In this document: positions 57,391 through 62,000 of the stretch, one piece after another
Layout: each line of letters starts with the position of its first letter
How positions within the stretch are numbered: the stretch's first letter is position 1
Origin: Glandiceps talaboti
Lineage: Eukaryota > Hemichordata > Enteropneusta > Spengelidae
Assembly (NCBI RefSeq): GCF_964340395.1
Contig: NC_135562.1
Location: 14,378,796 to 14,440,795, forward strand
Reading direction: 5' to 3'
Length of the DNA: 62,000 bases
Notes under the pieces: generated by a model
Database searches by the model: none
Told to the model about the DNA's origin: nothing
The model's input: only the letters and a program-made list of their open reading frames with translations
Made by a program: the position numbers and the translations under genes

Positions 57391-57593
57391 GGCATAATTT
57401 TAATGTTTAGTAACCATGGTTGTTTAAATTTTTTGTGTTTAGGGACAAGGCTAGTGCTAAGATCACCAGTTCAGCACCAAAGGGAAAGCTAACGTTAGAA
57501 GATGCTTGGGATGATGGCTCAGGATGGGATGAAGCTGCCTGGGATGCCGTGGAGTTGGAATATAATGCCAAGAAAAATGCCAAGAAAGAGTGA
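43466..57593 (+). CDS. ARFGAP1: ARFGAP1, ADP-ribosylation factor GTPase-activating protein
   Basis: Twelve coding exons: 43466-43525, 44277-44386, 44919-45090, 45775-46034, 46772-46840, 48136-48241, 49037-49093, 49824-49856, 52770-52886, 53519-53670, 56447-56665, 57443-57593. They total 1506 nt, giving 501 aa and a stop. The start is [15 protein letters not shown]. The ArfGAP zinc finger is complete: Cys22, Cys25, Cys42, Cys45, with the arginine finger Arg50 in [17 protein letters not shown], then [13 protein letters not shown] and [14 protein letters not shown]. Residues about 257-300 ([29 protein letters not shown]) correspond to the ALPS curvature sensor. The C-terminus is rich in Trp/Asp motifs ([22 protein letters not shown]), as in vertebrate ARFGAP1, where such motifs bind coat proteins. 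The protein activates Arf1 GTP hydrolysis on Golgi membranes in COPI traffic (family knowledge). Exon 8 is only 33 nt. Introns carry many transposons, yet no exon is damaged. Confidence 0.95.
43737..43773. repeat. Single arm of the 36.7-kb hairpin in ARFGAP1 intron 1
   Basis: GGATGTATGCGCTACGATGT and the following CGACACGTCTTTCCAT equal one arm of 36711-36788. Only one arm is present, followed by a different sequence (ATCCATGG). Confidence 0.8.
44740..44940 (+). repeat. Decayed tandem repeat spanning the exon 3 acceptor
   Basis: The acceptor/exon start GTTATCAG|TTTTGTCAGATCC recurs in degraded form at about 44741 (AGCAGTTTTGTCAGATCCAC), 44793 (GTCAGTTTGCTGTGGTCC) and 44851 (GTCAGTTTTGTGTGGTCCAC). 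Spacing is 50-60 bp. The true exon 3 start is the last unit. Confidence 0.7.
45128..45425. repeat. (TG)n-rich compound microsatellite in intron 3
   Basis: TG runs broken by AGTAATAAGTATGTGTGAGTG-like units repeated three times at about 45234, 45296 and 45357, roughly every 62 bp. Confidence 0.95.
46450..46720. mobile_element. Diverged left end of the 50.87-kb element family
   Basis: CCATATTCTGGTTTTC, GCCACTAGGAGTGCTC and AGAAGTGAGGGCCATGAT align with CCGTATTCCGGTTATC, GCCACTAGGGGCGCTG and GGAAGTGAGGGCCAGAAT at 50.87-50.98 kb. Only the left portion is found, in intron 4. Confidence 0.6.
47373..47742. mobile_element. TIR element, fullest copy of the 1.0/24.3 kb family
   Basis: Runs from a TTGTTCTTGTCAGAACC left end through TGGTGCGATGATGC and CAGTTACTGTTCTTTTTATT to GCTGACCAGAAACAATTC and TTTTTTGGCC. 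The terminal word matches the right end of the 30735-37265 element. Lies in intron 5 of ARFGAP1. No coding beyond a short frame. Confidence 0.7.
48530..48940. repeat. Minisatellite in ARFGAP1 intron 6
   Basis: Units of about 115-120 bp containing GCATTAACCCTTCCAGCTGC, TAACACATATTGGTGAGGTG and CTAGTCTGGTGTTAACAT, repeated three to four times with substitutions. No coding. Confidence 0.85.
49160..49690. repeat. Minisatellite with ATTGGTCC units in intron 7
   Basis: About ten units of 45-60 bp, each with TGATTGGTCCAT and TTGAGAGAAGTTGATCCA. Each unit carries an inverted CCAAT box (ATTGG). Confidence 0.9.
50131..50650. mobile_element. Foldback element in ARFGAP1 intron 8
   Basis: GATAGACACAAACTAAAATT at the left and TAGTTTTAGTTTGTGTCTAT at the right, about 520 bp in all. 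A diverged partial copy is at 8107-8400. Confidence 0.7.
51364..51586. mobile_element. 223-bp foldback element, MULE-like
   Basis: Arms from CAATCTGATTAAAATCCGAT to ATCGGATTTTAATCAGATCG fold back almost completely around a TACCGATC-containing loop. Flanks GTATAAAAC (51355-51363) and GTATAAGAC (51587-51595) form a 9-bp duplication with one mismatch. Nine-bp duplications with long inverted repeats are usual for Mutator-like elements (family knowledge). Confidence 0.8.
51999..52240. mobile_element. 242-bp foldback element, MULE-like, perfect TSD
   Basis: Same arms as 51364-51586, with a different loop containing GATCGTAGAGGAGGCGATC. GAAGCTGTT flanks both sides (51990-51998 and 52241-52249) without mismatch, so this copy is probably the younger insertion. 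Confidence 0.85.
54330..54900. repeat. Minisatellite, 34-36 bp units, in intron 10
   Basis: Some fifteen units of the form AGCACARTAASAGARTTACTGTGTAGTTTCTT, in a higher-order order of three (54510-54620 repeats at 54630-54740 almost exactly). Confidence 0.9.
55860..56365. repeat. Minisatellite, about 60 bp units, in intron 10
   Basis: Irregular units with CTGTCAACACATACA, TAACACTCA, CCCATCTACAC and TCTCCATA. It ends about 80 bp before exon 11, so it supplies part of the pyrimidine-rich upstream context. Confidence 0.85.
57236..57388 (+). mobile_element. SINE/LINE 3' tail with poly(A) in intron 11
   Basis: CCACAGGGAATTGAGG, GTGCCATTATAGGTCCATAC and GTAGGGAAGCATTCTATATA, followed by about 29 A. 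The body matches 18440-18500 and 59950-60040. It lies 55 bp before exon 12 of ARFGAP1. Confidence 0.7.
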
Positions 57594-57639
57594 ATTTAAA
57601 GTGAACAACAGTATGCCATCTCAAGCTTGTCATAATTTG

Positions 57640-57995
57640 TTGACCATTGGTAATAATTAGTGATTGCCATAAAAATAGTGAGCCTGTACATTTTGTACCC
57701 ATGGTTACCATAGCGATTACCATAACGATAGTGATCCTGTACATTTTGTAACCATGGTTACCATAGCAATTGCCAGAGTAATAGTGATCCTGTACATGAT
57801 GTAACAGTGGTTACCATAGTGATTGTCATTACAAATAGCGATCCTGTACATTTTGCAACTATGGTCACTATAGCGATTACTGTACATGGTTATCATAGCG
57901 ATTACCATAAAGATAGTGATCCTCTACATTATGTAACCATGGTCACCATAGTGATTGTACATTTTGTAACTATGTTTACCATGACCATGGTAACA
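57640..57995. repeat. Minisatellite, about 60 bp units, in 3' flank of ARFGAP1
   Basis: Six to seven units of AGTGATCCTGTACATTTTGT, AACCATGGTTACCATAGCGA and TTACCATAA-type words. Each unit contains the self-complementary ACCATGGTTACCAT word. Confidence 0.9.
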
Positions 57996-57999
57996 AATC

Positions 58000-59080
58000 A
58001 ACATTTTTCAATCATCGCATGATGCACTGTGCAGTGATCCAGTTATGGTGACACTTGTCAGGGGTGGGAGGGTTGGGGGAGCATGAACAAATACCCTCAG
58101 TTTTGCCATAGTAATGAAATGAACTTGTAGATTAATGTAGGTGAAATTGTAAACTAGAGGAAAGAGCATCTGCAGTCAGAAATAATATGGGGGTGGGAGA
58201 AGGGGTGGCATTGATGGGTTAGTTAAGATTGGCACTTTTGGTCATGGTAAATGTGATTGTAAACATGCCTGCCATGAATATGAAGATTATTTCAGTATTT
58301 GCAGGTGAAACTTTAATTAATGTTAGTTGGATAATTTTAGTCACTCAAAACAACAAGAGATAGGTTCCAAAATCCCAATCATGATAGTGTTCTCAGAATT
58401 GTGTAGTGGTGTAGCCATTGTATATATGGCGCCCTCATTTTTGTGTTTATGTTATGCCTTTGTTTTTACTCAGTTTTGCATTGTGCTTTGTCATCCTATA
58501 TGATATAGGCATGCTTACCTTTAGTAATTTCTAGCTTCTACCTCAGGGTAGACTGGTTTTATGTTTCACCTGAGATGGTAGATAGATTTCTCACTAAGAC
58601 TAACATTTCTAATAGTTTTCCCACTAAGAGACTATTTTTCACATGGGTGAAAATGATAAACACTGGGTTATCTTGCGAGTCACCATATAGTGAGAGAGGC
58701 AGGGGAATTTTGGAACATCAGAAGAAATTGCTTTGGTTCAGTGTTTTGTCCAATTGGCTTAGAGGGTGCACTGGTGACGAATGAATGCTATGCTTGTTGA
58801 TATACAGAACACCAAATTCACAAAATATTCAAAAAGATTTCAAGAAATCTCAGAAAGATGTCCTTAGTATTCGTTGGGTCAAGACATGTTCACATAATAC
58901 AGGGACATCAGAATGAGTTGATTCCAGTAAGCGATAGGTGTTGGGAAGTTTATATATGCCCTTGTTACAAGAAAGGGGAAGTGAAAATACTAGAGACTGA
59001 TATAAAAACAAAGCACAGCACCCATTTCCATACAATAGCAGAAAGACAGCTGACTCAGATTTACAACTAAAACCATTGTT
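58000..59080. other. ARFGAP1 3' flank, nothing recognised
   Basis: Probably part of a long 3'UTR or intergenic DNA; no frame with recognisable similarity. Confidence 0.4.
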
Positions 59081-59085
59081 TCAAC

Positions 59086-59212
59086 GTGTGTGACATATTA
59101 CCTGTTACATGTGATGTATTACCTGTGACCTGTGACATGTTACCTGTGACCTGTGACATATTACCTGTGACATGTGATGTATTACCAGTGACATGTTACC
59201 TTTTACCAAGGT
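59086..59212. repeat. Short tandem repeat, ACCTGTGACATGT units
   Basis: Roughly seven 13-26 bp units around ATTACCTGTGACATGTGATG. Cys/Asp/Leu-rich frame over it is an artefact. Confidence 0.85.
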
Positions 59213-59282
59213 TCCCCAACATCAGTAAAAACCTTGACACAAACTGTAATCACAATAGCAACACCAGACGATTGAGTCTTTG

Positions 59283-59475
59283 TTATTGCCTGGTAGTGGT
59301 CCTATCAACACCAGGCTTTTGACTTATTTTAGTAGTGGTCCTATCAACAGCAGATTATTGACCTTTTCTTAGTAGTGGTCCTATCAACAGCAGATTATTG
59401 ACCTTTTCTTAGTAGTGGTCCTATCAACACCAGATTATTGACCTTTTCTTAGTAGTGGTTCTATCAACAAATATG
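59283..59475. repeat. 41-bp tandem repeat, about four copies
   Basis: TTAGTAGTGGTCCTATCAAC and AGCAGATTATTGACCTTTTC repeat with few changes. Confidence 0.9.
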
Positions 59476-59939
59476 AATACATTAAAAGCAATGATTAGAC
59501 ACCTATCTGATGTTTAAGCAATACAGTGTCTAAATATTTCTATTTAAGAAAAGTTACCTTGTCGAAATATTAATATTTAGCTAGATTAATGAGAGTCACT
59601 TGGGGCTTCATTGGCAATGGATTTAATGTTTCAAGGACAAAGAGTGCTAGTCTGATGTAGGGAGGAGGTGACAGAATAGAAGCAAATGAAAGAATTGTTG
59701 GTGTTGGATCTTTTAATCAACATATGTTGAATGAATTTGACGTCTGTAAATAAGAGTTTGTTCCAAAGTATATAATTGATACTATACATATTGTGTCTTC
59801 AGTGTTCAATGTTGATGTGTTGTCCTGTGTACAGAGAGATGCAGTGACAGGAAGTGATAACATAGATGGTACTTTTGTCATATTTGAATCCAGTATGTTG
59901 ATATTGTAGGCATATGCAGTAGATCATAGATATTGTTTG

Positions 59940-60045
59940 GAGTGTATACCCCCGGTATGACAGGCTACTGTGCTGCTATAGGTACATTCCACAGTTGTGA
60001 AGCACTTTGAGTACATTGTGGGGAAGTGCTGTATCTAAATTAACA
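59940..60045 (+). mobile_element. SINE/L2-like 3' tail
   Basis: GTATACCCCCGGTATGACAG, TGCTGCTATAGGTACATTCC and GCACTTTGAGTACATTGTGG, then GGGAAGTGCTGTATCTAAAT. The GCxCTTTGAG...GxGCTxTAT end is the common tail of L2/CR1-type retroposons (family knowledge). Confidence 0.65.
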
Positions 60046-60783
60046 TTATGGTGTGCTGTAATCACTGCCAAAATTTCACAATTCAGATGTACAAGCAGCT
60101 TTGCACACTGGTGGGAGCTATGTCTTTGATGAAGACTTGTTTATTTTTAGGCGATTACCTGAATTTTAACTTGCATAGGACCGAGAACACACGTCGTCTA
60201 AAGACTTATTTGGGTCAATTTCTGGTAACTTTGTGATGTGAAATAGAATGACAGTGAAACATAGCTGTAAGCATTCTGAATCTGAGGCATCGTATGGTAA
60301 AGGTCAAAGGTCATATTGTACATCTCTCTCTTTACATTTCTAGAATTATACACTGGTTCTTGTCAAATTTTATGACACGCAGACCAGACTTTACTTTTCA
60401 GCACAACTGAACTTGAGGTTATCGACTGTAGTATAGAGTCAGTTGTACTACAAAGCCAATGGCACCATTTTTTTGTAGATTTTCTTTTGTCCACCCTACA
60501 TGTATTTAGTAATCTACTTACCAAAATATGCTTTTTTATTTTAATCTTTTAGATACATTGTTACTCATTTTTTTTAGCAGAGTGACATTTTTTCCTTTGC
60601 ATGGTCTGTTGCTGCATTACTTATATGCACTTGTCTAGTCAAATGGTCTGTTGGGTTAGGTCAAAAGGCGACGTCATGGCAACAGAGTTTTTGTTACCAT
60701 GGAGTTTTATGTAAATACACAGTAACAGACTTAGTTTTAACTTCCGGGCTATGTATATTGCTCTTATCATGTGTGACATATGT

Positions 60784-60789
60784 GAAATA
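60784..60789 (+). terminator. Possible distal polyadenylation signal
   Basis: AATAAA in TGTGAAATAAATTT, 3.2 kb after the ARFGAP1 stop. Candidate only; nearer weak signals are possible. From 60800 to 62000 I see no gene or repeat that I can name. Confidence 0.25.
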
Positions 60790-62000
60790 AATTTAAAAAA
60801 TGAGAATATTGCTCACAGATTCACTGATTACAGAAATGACTTTCCTGTAAACTGACATTCATCTTGAACTTCTGTGTCTGTCAGTAGCAATGACATTTGT
60901 TCGTTTCTGAGGATGGAAAAGTTAAAAAGAAAAAAAAAAGTTGTGGAAGCCTACCTCTGTAGTTTGATTTATTATGTGTACCAGAATGAATCAAGTATTA
61001 ATTTTTATGCCATTATCAAAATTTTTGATTGAACAACTAGATTGCCAGAAATTCCAATCAAATTGTAAATTTCTTTGAAATTTTGTTCCATTGTAAGGTA
61101 ATCTTTTAATTTCTTGATTTAACATTTACAAAGATTCAATGAAGTCTTGTGACTTTGTTTTAAATTCTTTCATTTTGGTTTGGTTTATGGGTATCTTGAA
61201 GTGAACTTCTCAATACCACACACATTTTTCGTTTGTTTTCTTGGAAATGTTCAGACAGTCAGAAATTAAGTCATCTTTTACTGGTTTGTTTCTCAGATTA
61301 TTCTTACCTACACTGGCATTTCCAGAACATTTCATAGTTTAGTTTAGATATTTGAAATTCATCCTGCACTCTGAAATTCATGTTTATTAAAGAATTTTAG
61401 TTAGAGAAAAGAGTACTGTACTGGGAGAAAAATGTTTTTAGTCTCACAAGTTAAAACAATATTTTTACAGAAATGTAGATTAGAGCTGCTAGCTAGCAAC
61501 CACTTACATTCATTCTCCATTGTTCAACATATTTACTGGCAATAGCTATTTTTAGTATTTTTTAGTATTTCTCTCTTGAATTGTATAGTATAACATTTAA
61601 AACCTTTGTGCTTGCTTTTTAAAATCTTCCATGTGCTCTAAAAACTGGCTACCCCCAGTCTGGTACATTGCAGCGAAATAGCTCCCTCTGGTGTTGAATA
61701 TGTAGTAGTACTGTTGTTTATTGGAGTAATTTCTGAGGGGCCAAGATCTTACTGAGGTGTTTGTTTTCTTTTTGGCTACAACTAACATCACAAAATCAGG
61801 ATTTTTGGAGTAAAAATCGACTTATTTATAACATGTTTAAGATGCACCTGGCACTTATTTAACAAGGGAGAAGGGAGAGGGTTTTAAAATTTCTAATAAG
61901 CCAATGAACTAAATTACCTAAACAGGTACTTTGGCTAATGAAAAAAAGAGTAAATATGAAGAAAACAAACAATATATCTGCTGTAGCCAGTTAATGTATG

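Noticed and set aside
57579-57593. KKxx ER-retrieval signal at the ARFGAP1 C-terminus
   Set aside because: The end is NAKKE, with lysines at -3 and -2, which does not fit KKxx or KxKxx.

Overview
This is nuclear DNA from an animal. The genes are split by GT-AG introns and their products are metazoan: an ARFGAP1 orthologue, a NACHT receptor with a death-effector domain (DED), and an OTU-fold protein. The DNA is AT-rich and full of microsatellites, foldback elements, Penelope-like and LINE debris and SINE tails. A multi-domain NACHT/DED receptor together with this repeat load suggests a marine invertebrate, possibly a deuterostome such as a hemichordate, amphioxus or echinoderm. The taxon is inference only.

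Layout. 1-10.9 kb: no convincing gene; long tetranucleotide repeats, a Penelope-type terminal fragment with a hammerhead ribozyme motif, and degenerate direct and inverted repeats. 11.0-16.7 kb (+): a 3' remnant followed by a complete seven-exon gene (332 aa) of a family I do not recognise. It has two copies of a SWxxW...AExYL motif on consecutive exons and a basic C-terminus. 17-19 kb: a foldback element and a tRNA-headed SINE. 20.0-28.6 kb (-): a DED-NACHT receptor whose large exon carries a 63-bp coding minisatellite, with an OTU-like exon upstream on the same strand. The OTU exon could be a separate gene or the receptor's own N-terminus. 29.8-37.3 kb: a transposon nest, including Penelope GIY-YIG endonuclease coding sequence with a tiny palindromic insertion, two more hammerhead motifs, and a 6.5-kb composite element with terminal inverted repeats and TTA target duplications. 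37.7-42.0 kb (+): the second complete copy of the unknown gene (330 aa). 43.4-57.6 kb (+): ARFGAP1, twelve coding exons whose lengths sum to 1506 nt (501 aa plus stop), with introns full of minisatellites and nested foldback elements. 57.6-62 kb: ARFGAP1 3' flank with more minisatellites.

Functional picture. ARFGAP1 is a housekeeping Golgi/COPI gene. The receptor is an innate-immune-type locus. The unknown family has been copied as a block, once on each side of the receptor: a 3' remnant plus a complete gene. Amino-acid changes between its two copies outnumber silent ones, as expected under relaxed constraint or rapid evolution. The most interesting items are this family, the possible OTU-DED-NACHT fusion with a Cys-to-Ser OTU active site, the covarying hammerhead motifs, and the self-palindromic mini-insertion in the Penelope remnant.
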